Position numbers and translations under genes: made by a program. From Roseiarcus sp963823165 (GTDB lineage: Bacteria; Pseudomonadota; Alphaproteobacteria; Rhizobiales; Beijerinckiaceae), in the NCBI GenBank assembly GCA_963823165.1, contig CAWGKV010000044.1, forward strand, positions 248,001 to 312,000: DNA of 64,000 nt, in the 5' to 3' direction. Each line of letters opens with the position of its first letter. Position 1 is the first letter of the stretch. Below the pieces are notes generated by a model that searched no databases, had not been told where the DNA came from, and worked only from the letters and a program-made list of their open reading frames with translations. Of the stretch, positions 24,823 to 33,322 are shown piece after piece.

Positions 24823-26373
24823 ATGAATAGCCAAGGACGACCGACCCGCCCGGAAAGCACCCCGGCGGTTGCGGGCAAGACCTTCACCGGAAATCACGCC
24901 CTCGACATCAACGAAGCGCTCATCTTTGAAACGGGCCGGTTCGACGCCTCGGGCGTCGACATCGACGAACCTGCCTCGTTCCAATCGAGGTTGGGACCGT
25001 GCTCGCGCGAAGACGCTCTCGACCTGCCCGGCCTCACCGAGCCGGAAGCGGTGCGTCACTACGTCCGTCTCTCGCGCAACAACTATTCGATCGACGCCGG
25101 CATTTATCCGCTCGGCTCGTGCACGATGAAGCACAACCCCCAACTCAACGAGAAGATGGCCCGTTTGCCGGGCTTTGCCGACGTCCATCCACTGCAACCC
25201 GTTTCGACCGCGCAAGGCGCGCTGGCGGTGATTGAGGCGCTCGCGGAGGCCTTGCTGAAGATGACCGGAATGAGCGCGGTCGCAATGTCCCCCAAGGCCG
25301 GGGCGCACGGCGAGCTCTGCGGCATGATGACGATCAAGGCGGCGCTCGAGGAGCGCGGCGAGCAAGAATCTCGCCGTGTGGTGCTGGTCCCGGATTCGGC
25401 ACACGGGACGAACCCGGCGACAGCAGCGCTCCTCGGTTTTTCAGTGCGGTCGGTTCCGGCGGGCGACGACGGAAACGTCGGGCTGGACGCCGTCAAGGGC
25501 GCTCTTGGACCCGACGTTGCGGCAATCATGCTGACGAACCCGAACACTTGCGGGCTTTTTGAACGCCAGATCGTTGGGATCGCTGACGCCGTGCATGCTG
25601 CCGGCGCCTACTTCTACTGTGACGGCGCGAACTTCAACGCGATCGTCGGAAAGACGCGGCCTGGCGACCTCGGCGTCGATGCAATGCACATCAACCTGCA
25701 CAAGACGTTCTCGACACCCCATGGCGGAGGCGGCCCAGGCGCGGGCCCCGTAACGCTTTCGTCCAGGCTTGCGCCTTATGCCCCGCTGCCCTTCCTCGTT
25801 CGGGACGCTGACGGACTCCGCCTGGTCGAGACTGCGCAAGCCGATTCGAAAACGCTTGGCCGATTAAGCGCATTTCACGGCCAGATGGGAATGTTCGTGC
25901 GGGCTCTCAGTTTCATTTTGTCTCACGGCTCGGACGGATTGCGGCAAGCCGCGGAAGACGCGGTGCTCTCGGCCAACTATGTGCGCGCCTTGCTCAACGA
26001 CGTTATGAGCGCTCCGTTCGGCGACCGCATCTGCATGCATGAGGCGTTGTTCGACGATCGCTTTCTAAAGGACACGGGACTGACAACTCTCGATTTCGCC
26101 AAGGCGATGATCGACGAGGGCTACCACCCGATGACGGTTTATTTTCCCCTCGTTGTTCATGGAGCGATGCTGATCGAGCCGACAGAATCCGAATCGAAAG
26201 CAAGTCTCGATCTTTTTATAATGACGCTGCGCGATTTGGCCTTCGCGGCGAAGGCCGGGAAGCGTGAGCGGTTCTTACCCGCGCCCGTTTACGCTCCGCG
26301 GCGCCGGCCAGACGAGACGCGCGCAGCGCGTCAGCCCGTGCTGCGTTGGACGAAGCCGGCTCCGCTCGCTTGA
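24823..26373 (+). CDS. gcvPB: Glycine dehydrogenase (decarboxylating) subunit 2
   Basis: 516 residues. The PLP-binding half of the split P protein. The active-site lysine lies in MHINLHKTFSTPHGGGGPG near residue 293. Upstream blocks are YPLGSCTMKHNPQ near 97 and PDSAHGTNPATA near 192. Last gene of the gcv operon. Dihydrolipoamide dehydrogenase (L protein) is not in this window and must be shared with another complex. Confidence 0.95.
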   Translation: MNSQGRPTRPESTPAVAGKTFTGNHALDINEALIFETGRFDASGVDIDEPASFQSRLGPCSREDALDLPGLTEPEAVRHYVRLSRNNYSIDAGIYPLGSCTMKHNPQLNEKMARLPGFADVHPLQPVSTAQGALAVIEALAEALLKMTGMSAVAMSPKAGAHGELCGMMTIKAALEERGEQESRRVVLVPDSAHGTNPATAALLGFSVRSVPAGDDGNVGLDAVKGALGPDVAAIMLTNPNTCGLFERQIVGIADAVHAAGAYFYCDGANFNAIVGKTRPGDLGVDAMHINLHKTFSTPHGGGGPGAGPVTLSSRLAPYAPLPFLVRDADGLRLVETAQADSKTLGRLSAFHGQMGMFVRALSFILSHGSDGLRQAAEDAVLSANYVRALLNDVMSAPFGDRICMHEALFDDRFLKDTGLTTLDFAKAMIDEGYHPMTVYFPLVVHGAMLIEPTESESKASLDLFIMTLRDLAFAAKAGKRERFLPAPVYAPRRRPDETRAARQPVLRWTKPAPLA

Positions 26374-26467
26374 TGGGCCAAAGCCGCAGTCTTTGTTCTG
26401 CAGCGGAAATGATTCTAGTATGCGGGCGAAGTCGAATTCGCGCCCGCCAGGCCGGAGACCCCCGACA

Positions 26468-27196
26468 ATGCCAAGCAGACTTTTCAGCCTTGCGCTTGCG
26501 GGCGTTCTGACAATCCTTATGGCGGTTTCGCTTTCAGCCGCGTGCCGAGCAGCGGAGACTTCGGCGCCGACTGAGCCGGCGGGGCCGTCCGCGCCTGCGG
26601 CCGCACAGACGCCGACAACTCCAGCGCAAGCACCCGCCGCGTCGGGGCAGGCGACCCAGCCACAGGCTCCGTCCGCCGCCCGACCCGGGAATCCTTCGCC
26701 GACGGCAGCGGAGACAAAACAGGACGAAACCTCCACCGGAGAGACCGTCGAACTTCCTGCGCGTCCCTTCGCCTATATCGAAGGCAAGGCGGACCGCGAC
26801 GAAATCTACGGCGCCATCCGAGGATCGCTCGGGCTCGTCAAACAGGACATGGACAAGGCCGGGATCAAGCCGGCTGGCAGGCCGCTCGCAGTATTCGTCG
26901 AGTCCGACGATACAGGTTTCCGATATCACGCCGGTTACCCGCTCGAGGCGCCCCCCGAAGGCAAGACCAGCCTTTCCGATGCGATAAGAATCGGTCAGAC
27001 GCCGAGCGGCAAAGCCATGCGCTTCGAACACCAAGGCTCGTACGCCGATATCGATGCGACTTACGACGCGATCACCGCGTACCTGGACGAAAAAGGCATC
27101 GATGCCCAGGATTCGTTCGTCGAGGAATATGCAAACGACGTGAAGGACGCGGATGATCCGGCGCTTCAGGTCAACATCTACGTACTGCTGAAGTGA
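26468..27196 (+). CDS. Exported GyrI-like (effector-binding fold) protein
   Basis: About 242 residues from the ATG at 26468 (GGAGA upstream). A signal peptide (SRLFSLALAGVLTILMAVSLSAA) is followed by a low-complexity Pro/Ala/Thr linker of about 55 residues, then a domain of about 150 residues (PARPFAYIEGKADRDEIYGAI...ALQVNIYVLLK) that resembles the GyrI/SOUL-like effector-binding fold. The Cys in SAAC is at a poor lipobox (Ser at -3), so lipidation is doubtful. Periplasmic small-molecule binding is inferred. It lies 95 bases after gcvPB and 110 before hoxF, belonging clearly to neither operon. Confidence 0.65.
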   Translation: MPSRLFSLALAGVLTILMAVSLSAACRAAETSAPTEPAGPSAPAAAQTPTTPAQAPAASGQATQPQAPSAARPGNPSPTAAETKQDETSTGETVELPARPFAYIEGKADRDEIYGAIRGSLGLVKQDMDKAGIKPAGRPLAVFVESDDTGFRYHAGYPLEAPPEGKTSLSDAIRIGQTPSGKAMRFEHQGSYADIDATYDAITAYLDEKGIDAQDSFVEEYANDVKDADDPALQVNIYVLLK

Positions 27197-27234
27197 GCTG
27201 ATCGTCGCATTTTCCCGGTTCTGCGGCCCGGATT

Positions 27235-27248
27235 TTGATCGACGTCAA
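27235..27248 (+). promoter_or_regulatory. FNR/FixK-type operator upstream of hoxF
   Basis: TTGATCGACGTCAA matches TTGA-N6-TCAA perfectly and the fuller TTGAT-N4-ATCAA with one mismatch. It lies 57 bases before the hoxF start, a reasonable position for an activator site near -40 of a promoter in between. It predicts induction of the hydrogenase at low oxygen. Confidence 0.6.
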
Positions 27249-27305
27249 ATCCGCCGATGCGGACTCGGCGGAAAAGTAAACCGAGAAAAGCGGAACGGAG
27301 TCATC

Positions 27306-29093
27306 ATGTCCGGCAAGAGTGACGTCGTTGCGCGCGTGATCGAGCGCCGCGGGGGCGATGCTTCGCAGCTGCTACAGATCTTGCGCGAAATTCAGGAGGA
27401 GTTCGATTGGATTTCTCCCGAAACGGCTCGGGCAGTGGCCGCGGCCCTCGGCGTCCCGGTCACGCGCGTCGACGGCGTGGTTCAGTTCTACTCGTTCCTC
27501 TATGACCGACCGCAGGGCCGCTATCGGATCCTGTTTTCCGACAATATCACTGACCGCATGCTCGGCAGCCTGCCCATGTTCGAGCACATGCTGAAGCGAC
27601 TGAAGCTCAAGCGCGGCGAGGTTTCGTCCGATGGCGCGGTGAGCCTTGATCTGACCTCCTGCACCGGCATGTGCGACCAGGGGCCGGCGCTCCTCGTCAA
27701 CAATCGGCCGGTTACCCGGCTGACGGCCCGACGGGTCGATGAGATTTGCGACCTCGTGCGAGGCGGCGTTCCGCTGTCTGAATGGCCGGCCGATTTCTTT
27801 CGGGTCGATGACAACATCCGCCGCGCGGGCGCGACATTCGGCTCACGTTACGATCCGGGTTCGGCCTTGCGCGCCGCCATCGCCTTCGGCCGCCAGGGCA
27901 TGCTCGACGAGATGAAGCGTTCGAACTTACGCGGCCGCGGCGGCGCCGGTTTCACGACTTCGGTGAAATGGGAGAGCTGCCGCAACGCTCCCGGCGCCGA
28001 GCGCTATATCGTCTGCAACGCCGACGAGGGCGAGCCTGGCACCTTCAAGGACCGTGTCTTGCTTACCTCCTTTGCCGAGCGCGTGTTCGAGGGAATGGCG
28101 ATTGCCGGCTTCGCCGTCGGCGCGGCGCGAGGCCTCCTCTATCTCCGGGGCGAATACAGATATCTGCTGGACTCGTTGGAGGCCAAGCTTCAGGCGATGC
28201 GCGGAGATCGGCGCCTGGGAGCCAGCATCTGTGGCGCGCAAGGCTTCGACTTCGACATCGAGATTCATCTCGGCGCGGGCGCCTACATTTGCGGCGAGGA
28301 ATCGGCTCTCATCGAGTCGCTGGAGGGCAAGCCGGGCAAGCCGCGTATCCGCCCGCCATTCCCCGTGACGGTCGGATATCTCGGCAAGCCGACTGTCGTC
28401 GACAACGTCGAGACCCTCGTCGAGGCGACCGAGGTTGCGCTGTTTGGCGGGCGGGCGTTCGCCGGGCGCGGGACCAGGCATTCCTCCGGCAGCAAAATCC
28501 TTTCGGTGTCGGGCGATTGCGCCCGGCCGGGGGTTTATGAATATTCCTTCGGCGTTCGCGTCGAGCAGGTGTTGAAGGACTGCGGTGCAGGCGACGTGGC
28601 CGCGGTGCAGGTCAGCGGTCCAAGCGGGGTCTGCCTGACGCCCGACGAGTTTCGTCGCCATATCGCTTTCGAGGACGTTCCCACCGCCGGCGCCTTCATG
28701 ATCTTCGGCAAGGACCGGGACCTGTTCGAGGTCGCGCGCAATTTCGCGCACTTCTTCGCTCACGAGAGCTGCGGCTTCTGCACGCCTTGCCGCGTGGGCA
28801 CGACGCTGATGCGCGACGCGCTCGACAAGATCGGAGAGGGGCACGGCTCGCGCTACGAAATCAACGAACTGATGAGGCTCGCCGAGCTGTTGCGCCGGAC
28901 AAGCCATTGCGGACTTGGTCAGACCGCGGGCAACCCGGTGCGGGACACGTGGCTGAAGTTTCGGCCCGCTTACGAGAAGAGGCTTATTCGCGGCGAGTTC
29001 GATCCCGCGGTCGATCTCGACGGCGCGCTCGGGCGGGCGCGTGAGATCGCGAGACGCGACGATGCGGCCGCCCACATTGGAGCGGAAGCATGA
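27306..29093 (+). CDS. hoxF: NAD-reducing hydrogenase diaphorase subunit HoxF
   Basis: 595 residues. A fusion of a NuoE-like N-terminal domain (about 1-150) and a NuoF-like part carrying the FMN and NAD sites (GRGGAGF near 207, NADEGEPGTFKDR near 238) and a C-terminal [4Fe-4S] site, Cys489/492/495 and Cys535. Transfers electrons between the hydrogenase module and NAD(H). Only the second Cys pair of the NuoE-like [2Fe-2S] motif (Cys119, Cys123 in SCTGMC) is present; the first pair is not visible near YRILFSDNITDRM. First gene of hoxFUYHW, with GGAG before the ATG and an FNR/FixK-type site upstream. Confidence 0.95.
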   Translation: MSGKSDVVARVIERRGGDASQLLQILREIQEEFDWISPETARAVAAALGVPVTRVDGVVQFYSFLYDRPQGRYRILFSDNITDRMLGSLPMFEHMLKRLKLKRGEVSSDGAVSLDLTSCTGMCDQGPALLVNNRPVTRLTARRVDEICDLVRGGVPLSEWPADFFRVDDNIRRAGATFGSRYDPGSALRAAIAFGRQGMLDEMKRSNLRGRGGAGFTTSVKWESCRNAPGAERYIVCNADEGEPGTFKDRVLLTSFAERVFEGMAIAGFAVGAARGLLYLRGEYRYLLDSLEAKLQAMRGDRRLGASICGAQGFDFDIEIHLGAGAYICGEESALIESLEGKPGKPRIRPPFPVTVGYLGKPTVVDNVETLVEATEVALFGGRAFAGRGTRHSSGSKILSVSGDCARPGVYEYSFGVRVEQVLKDCGAGDVAAVQVSGPSGVCLTPDEFRRHIAFEDVPTAGAFMIFGKDRDLFEVARNFAHFFAHESCGFCTPCRVGTTLMRDALDKIGEGHGSRYEINELMRLAELLRRTSHCGLGQTAGNPVRDTWLKFRPAYEKRLIRGEFDPAVDLDGALGRAREIARRDDAAAHIGAEA

Positions 29094-29815
29094 ACGCAAC
29101 CGACAACACGATCGTCATCGATGAAGCTCCGGTTCCATTCAGAGCCGGCCAGACGATCCTCGAAGCGGCGTTGGAGGCCGGCGTTTATATTCCGCATCTC
29201 TGCGCCCATCCGGAATTCTCGCCGCACGGAAGCTGCAAGTTGTGCAGCGTCATCGTGAACGGGCGCAACGCGTCCGCCTGCACGATGAAGGCCGCGCCCG
29301 GTCAGGAGGTCGAGGTGGACACGCCTGATCTGCACGCCTACCGCCGCACGCTGGTTCAGATGCTGTTCGTCGAGGGCAACCACTTTTGCCCGGGCTGCGA
29401 GAAGAGCGGCGCCTGTCAGCTGCAAGCGCTCGGATACGACAGCGAAATGATGACCCCGCATTTCGTCGAGTTCTACCCGCACCGCCCGGTCGACGCGTCG
29501 CATCCGGACGTGCTGATCGACTTCAATCGCTGCATCCAATGCGAGCTTTGCGTGCGCGCGAGCCGCGACATCGACGGCAAGTCCGTCTTCGCGCTCGTTG
29601 GACGCGGCATGGCCTCGCACATCGTCATCAATTCCCCGACCGGCAAGCTCGGCGACACCAACTTCTCCGTCGCCGACAAGGCGGCGCACGTCTGTCCGGT
29701 CGGGGCCATCCTGATCAAGCGGATCGGCTATGCCGTGCCGATCGGCGAGCGGCGCTACGATCTCGAGCCGATCAGCGAGGAAGCGGCCCGCTGTGACGTG
29801 GAGCAGGTGAAATGA
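29090..29815 (+). CDS. hoxU: NAD-reducing hydrogenase diaphorase subunit HoxU
   Basis: 241 residues, homologous to the N-terminal part of NuoG. Clusters visible: [2Fe-2S] Cys38/49/52/64, an His98-Cys100/103/109 [4Fe-4S] site (HFCPGCEKSGAC) and a [4Fe-4S] Cys148/151/154...Cys202. It wires HoxF to the hydrogenase dimer. Overlaps hoxF by ATGA. Complete length. Confidence 0.95.
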   Translation: MNATDNTIVIDEAPVPFRAGQTILEAALEAGVYIPHLCAHPEFSPHGSCKLCSVIVNGRNASACTMKAAPGQEVEVDTPDLHAYRRTLVQMLFVEGNHFCPGCEKSGACQLQALGYDSEMMTPHFVEFYPHRPVDASHPDVLIDFNRCIQCELCVRASRDIDGKSVFALVGRGMASHIVINSPTGKLGDTNFSVADKAAHVCPVGAILIKRIGYAVPIGERRYDLEPISEEAARCDVEQVK

Positions 29816-30372
29816 GCACAACCGCCGAAACCGCCGTTGTGCCAAAGGTGCGGATCGCGACGACCTCGCTCGCCGGCTGCTTCGGTTGCCATATGTCCTT
29901 TCTCGATATCGACGAGCGGATTCTCGAATTGGCGAAGATCGCCGAGTTTGACCGATCGCCGATCACCGACATCAAGCACTGCGGCCCCTGCGACATCGCC
30001 CTCATCGAAGGGGGCGTGTGCAACGCCGAGAACGTCCACGTCCTGCGCGAACTGCGCGCCAACGCCAAGATCCTGGTCGCCATCGGCGCCTGCGCGATCA
30101 ACGGCGGGCTGCCGGCGATGCGCAACCGTCTCGACGTCGGCGACATTTTGCAAGAGGTCTATCGCGACAAGGACGGCGTTCAGGCCCACGTTCCGAACGA
30201 CCCGGAACTGCCGCTGCTATTCGACAAGGTCTATCCCGTCAACGAGGTGGTGCGGGTCGACTACTTCATTCCCGGCTGTCCGCCGTCCGGCGACGCGATC
30301 TGGAAATATCTGAACGATCTGATTCTCGGACGCATGCCGCGTCTCGATCATACCCTGTTGCATTACGATTGA
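29812..30372 (+). CDS. hoxY: NAD-reducing hydrogenase small subunit HoxY
   Basis: 186 residues. The short small subunit typical of group 3d hydrogenases, with one proximal [4Fe-4S] cluster: Cys23 and Cys26 (AGCFGCHMS), Cys94 (GACAING) and Cys156 (PGCPPSG). There is no Tat signal, so the enzyme is cytosolic. Overlaps hoxU by four bases. Confidence 0.94.
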   Translation: MSTTAETAVVPKVRIATTSLAGCFGCHMSFLDIDERILELAKIAEFDRSPITDIKHCGPCDIALIEGGVCNAENVHVLRELRANAKILVAIGACAINGGLPAMRNRLDVGDILQEVYRDKDGVQAHVPNDPELPLLFDKVYPVNEVVRVDYFIPGCPPSGDAIWKYLNDLILGRMPRLDHTLLHYD

Positions 30373-30379
30373 GGGCGCC

Positions 30380-31843
30380 ATGCTCAACCTCGAAACAGCC
30401 CAGTCGCCCCACAAGTTGCGGCGCGTCGCGATCGAGCCCGTCACGCGTGTCGAGGGACACGGAAAGGTGACGATCCTCCTCGACGAGGAGAACCGGATCC
30501 ACCAGGTCCGGCTCCATATCGTCGAGTTCCGTGGCTTCGAGGTCTTCATCCAAGGCCGGCCGTACTGGGAGGTGCCGGTCGCCGTGCAGCGCCTGTGCGG
30601 AATCTGCCCGGTCAGCCACCTGCTGGCGGCGACCAAGGCGATGGACCTCATCGCCGGCTTCGGCCCCCTGACCCCGACGGCCGAGAAGCTGCGGCGTCTG
30701 CTCCATTACGGGCAGATGGTGCAATCGCATGCGCTGCATTTCTTCCACCTCTCATCGCCCGACCTGCTGCTCGGGTTCGAGAGCGAGGTCGCCAAACGCA
30801 ACATCATCGGCGTCGCCGCGGCGTTTCCGGATCTCGCCGTGCAGGGCGTGATGACCCGCAAGTTCGGGCAGGAGGTCATCGCGCATATCGCCGGCAAACG
30901 CATTCACGGCACCGGCGTCATTCCGGGCGGGGTCAACAAGCCGCTCAGCGTTTCCGATCGCGATTCGATGCGCGCCGGGATCGACCAGATTGTCGACTGG
31001 TCGAAGGCGGCCGTCGGGCTGGTGATCAAGCTGCACGGGACAAATCCCGATTTCTACAAAAATTTCGGCGAGTCGCGCGCCAACATGATGGGCCTCGTCG
31101 ACAAGCGCGGCGCGCTCGACTTCTACCATGGGGGCTTGCGCGCCCGCGACGCGGACGGCGGACCGATCTTCGACCACGTCGATTATGCGACCTACAAGAG
31201 CGTGCTCCAGGAGGACGTGAAGAACTGGAGCTACATGAAGTTCCCGCACATCAAGACGCTGGGGCCTGACAAGGGATGGTACCGCGTTGGGCCGCTGGCG
31301 CGGGTGCAGATCTGCGACGTCATGCCGACGCCGCTCGCCGAGGCAGAACGGCGCACCTTCCTCGACGCCGGCGGGGGCAAGCCTGTGCACGGCGCGCTGA
31401 TGTATCATTGGGCGCGCATGATCGAGATGCTGCACGCTGCCGAAATGGCGCGCGAGCTGCTCGACGATCCCGACATCGTCGGCGTGGACCTGATGGCGGA
31501 CAAGGGCCCGCGGCGAGAGGAGGCGGTCGGCGTCATCGAGGCGCCGCGCGGCACGCTCTTCCATCATTACCGCGTCGACGAGAACGATCTCACCACCTAT
31601 TGCAACCTCATCGTCTCCACGACCAACAACAACCAGGCGATGAACGAGGCGATCCGGGCCGTCGCCTCCCGCTACCTCTCCGGCCGCGAATTGACGGAAG
31701 GGCTCCTGAACCACATCGAGGTCGCCATCCGCGCCTACGACCCGTGCCTGTCGTGCGCCACGCACGCGCTCGGGCAGATGCCGCTCGAAGTCGACCTCGT
31801 CGACGCCGACGGCGCGCTCGTGTCGCGCGCCCGAAAAGGCTGA
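30380..31843 (+). CDS. hoxH: NAD-reducing [NiFe] hydrogenase large subunit HoxH
   Basis: 487 residues. Ni-Fe ligands are Cys73 and Cys76 (RLCGICPVSH) and Cys456 and Cys459 (DPCLSCATH). The C-terminal extension of 25 residues after His462 is what HoxW would remove. VTRVEGHGKV near residue 21 is the large-subunit N-terminal motif. Together with HoxY this is the catalytic dimer of a group 3d bidirectional NAD-linked hydrogenase. Starts eight bases after hoxY. Confidence 0.96.
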   Translation: MLNLETAQSPHKLRRVAIEPVTRVEGHGKVTILLDEENRIHQVRLHIVEFRGFEVFIQGRPYWEVPVAVQRLCGICPVSHLLAATKAMDLIAGFGPLTPTAEKLRRLLHYGQMVQSHALHFFHLSSPDLLLGFESEVAKRNIIGVAAAFPDLAVQGVMTRKFGQEVIAHIAGKRIHGTGVIPGGVNKPLSVSDRDSMRAGIDQIVDWSKAAVGLVIKLHGTNPDFYKNFGESRANMMGLVDKRGALDFYHGGLRARDADGGPIFDHVDYATYKSVLQEDVKNWSYMKFPHIKTLGPDKGWYRVGPLARVQICDVMPTPLAEAERRTFLDAGGGKPVHGALMYHWARMIEMLHAAEMARELLDDPDIVGVDLMADKGPRREEAVGVIEAPRGTLFHHYRVDENDLTTYCNLIVSTTNNNQAMNEAIRAVASRYLSGRELTEGLLNHIEVAIRAYDPCLSCATHALGQMPLEVDLVDADGALVSRARKG

Positions 31844-31846
31844 GCC

Positions 31847-32395
31847 TTGCGCCTGGTCGTCTTCGGATGGGGAAACGACGCGCGCGGCGATGACGGCCTG
31901 GGGCCGCTCATGCTGGCGCGCGTCGCCGGCGCCGGGTGGGGAGACGTGACCACGGTTGAGGATTTCCAGTTGCAGATCGAGCACGCGCTCGATCTCGACG
32001 GCGCCGAGGCGGCTCTGTTTCTCGACGCCGGCAGAGGCACGCCCGCGCCCTTCGTCTTCTCGGAAGTCGCGCCCTGCCGCGGCGAGACGTTCACCACCCA
32101 CGCGATCGCGCCGGAAGCGGTGCTCGATGTCTACGCGCGCTCGCTCGGCAAAAAGCCGCCGCCGTCGTTCACGCTCTGCGTGCGGGGCGAACGTTTTGAG
32201 CTGGGCGAGGGCCTGTCGGCGGAAGCCGCTCAGCGGCTGGAAGCGGCCTGGGACTTCCTCGCGGACCTGATGCGGGAGCGCACTGTAGAAGCCTGGCGGC
32301 GCGCCGCTCGTCCTGCCCCTCGAGGCGCCTCCCGAACCGCCAGCTGCCCCGTCGCACTCAAGTCCGGACAAAGGCCGGATATTTCAAAAGATTAG
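31847..32395 (+). CDS. hoxW: Hydrogenase maturation endopeptidase HoxW
   Basis: 182 residues from a TTG codon four bases after hoxH. The M52-type protease motif FGWGNDARGDDGLGP near residues 6-20 supplies a nickel-sensing Asp, and the second conserved acidic region EDFQLQIEHALDLDG is near 40. It cleaves the HoxH C-terminal peptide after Ni insertion. The last about 30 residues (RRAARPAPRGASR...) are Arg/Ala-rich and may be partly repeat-derived. No hypABCDEF genes and no hoxI follow. Confidence 0.87.
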   Translation: MRLVVFGWGNDARGDDGLGPLMLARVAGAGWGDVTTVEDFQLQIEHALDLDGAEAALFLDAGRGTPAPFVFSEVAPCRGETFTTHAIAPEAVLDVYARSLGKKPPPSFTLCVRGERFELGEGLSAEAAQRLEAAWDFLADLMRERTVEAWRRAARPAPRGASRTASCPVALKSGQRPDISKD

Positions 32396-32468
32396 GCGCC
32401 AAAAGCTGTCCCTCCGTAACTCCCGAGCAGGTCGGGGCGACGCCCCCTCCCCCGCCCTTCCGGGCGGT

Positions 32469-32566
32469 CCCCCTCCCCCGCTCCGCTTCGCTGCGCAGGG
32501 GAGGATAGCGCGCCGGCGCCGGCCATATCCTCCCCTGTGAAGCGTTAGCGGAACGGGGGAGGGGGG
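32469..32566. repeat. Long imperfect inverted repeat after hoxW
   Basis: Arms of about 40 bases (32469-32507 and 32526-32566) pair imperfectly: CCCCCTCCCCCGCTCCGC against GCGGAACGGGGGAGGGGGG, and CAGGGGAGGATA against TATCCTCCCCTG. A GC-rich loop of 18 bases separates them. It belongs to the GGGGAGG-type intergenic palindromes dispersed in related genomes. As RNA it would form a large hairpin and might serve as a transcription terminator for the hox operon. Confidence 0.6.
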
Positions 32567-32717
32567 ACCACGCGCAGCGTGGTGGAGGGGGCATGCCGCA
32601 AGCCGGCGGCGGCTTGCGAGTACTTCCCTCTTGCGAGGCCTGCCTTCTGCGCCGCCAATCTGCCCAGAGCTTATCCCGGAGCGCCCTGGAACGCAGCGGG
32701 AAGGCGGCCGGCCCCCC

Positions 32718-32797
32718 GGGGAAGGAAACCGCACGCCCAGGGGAAGCCAAAGGAACGCTGGGGGAAGCAAAAGGAACGCCAGGGGAAGCCAAATCCG
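32718..32797. repeat. 21-base tandem repeats
   Basis: Units beginning GGGGAAGC at 32740 and 32761 (each 21 bases), a partial unit at 32782 and a degenerate 22-base unit at 32718. The period of 21 is a multiple of three, so a decayed repetitive protein is possible, but no surrounding coding region supports one. Confidence 0.55.
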
Positions 32798-33322
32798 TTC
32801 ACGATTCTCGCCTTTTCAAGAACTTACGCCAGATGTGCAGCCGGGAAGGCGAAGCGTCATTTGTGCGCGCGCCCAGCCGCGATCCGCTGGTCGCGGTGGA
32901 CGATGAAGCGGCTTCGGCGGGACCGGACATGGGCCTTTCCTGAACTGGAACAAAAGTGGAACGATGTCCGGATTTTGTCAACCAAGGAGCCGAAGCTTTT
33001 TTGGCGACGTGGTTAATGGCCTCCGCGCCCTGCGCGCCCAAACAGCCTAGCGCCGCGGCCCCCTCCACCGCCTTGGCGCGGTCCTTCTCCCGCTCTGCGT
33101 CAAATAACGAGCTGAACGCGCCCAGAAGCTTGACAACCGCGGCCGCCTGCCCGAAGGAAACGCCCATGACGCGTGCGCTCGGCATAGCCCGGATTTGCAT
33201 CATTACCTGCTAGCTTCAAGCTGGCTGGTTCGCGTCTCTGTTTTCCCAAAAACCATCGAGAAGCGATCATCCGGCCGGTCCCGGACGGCGCCCGACGCCG
33301 TCGCCCTGAGACGAGACGTTCG

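Larger units (their letters stand above)
32396..33322. other. 0.9-kb gap with repeats between hoxW and cysS
   Basis: Holds a long GC-rich inverted repeat (32469-32566), a run of 21-base tandem repeats (32718-32797) and, from about 32800 to 33200, DNA in which short frames are open on both strands but neither gives a recognisable protein. I see no RNA gene and no mobile-element protein. Fairly clearly an accessory or decayed stretch. Confidence 0.5.

Noticed and set aside
30752..32371. 539-codon minus-strand frame opposite hoxH and hoxW
   Set aside because: Antisense shadow; hoxH carries all catalytic motifs on the plus strand.
32799..33203. A 134-codon minus-strand frame (MMQIRAMPSARV...) and an overlapping plus-strand frame in the hoxW–cysS gap
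   Set aside because: No family, no ribosome-binding site and competing frames on both strands; the last third is low-complexity. I could not support either as a gene.
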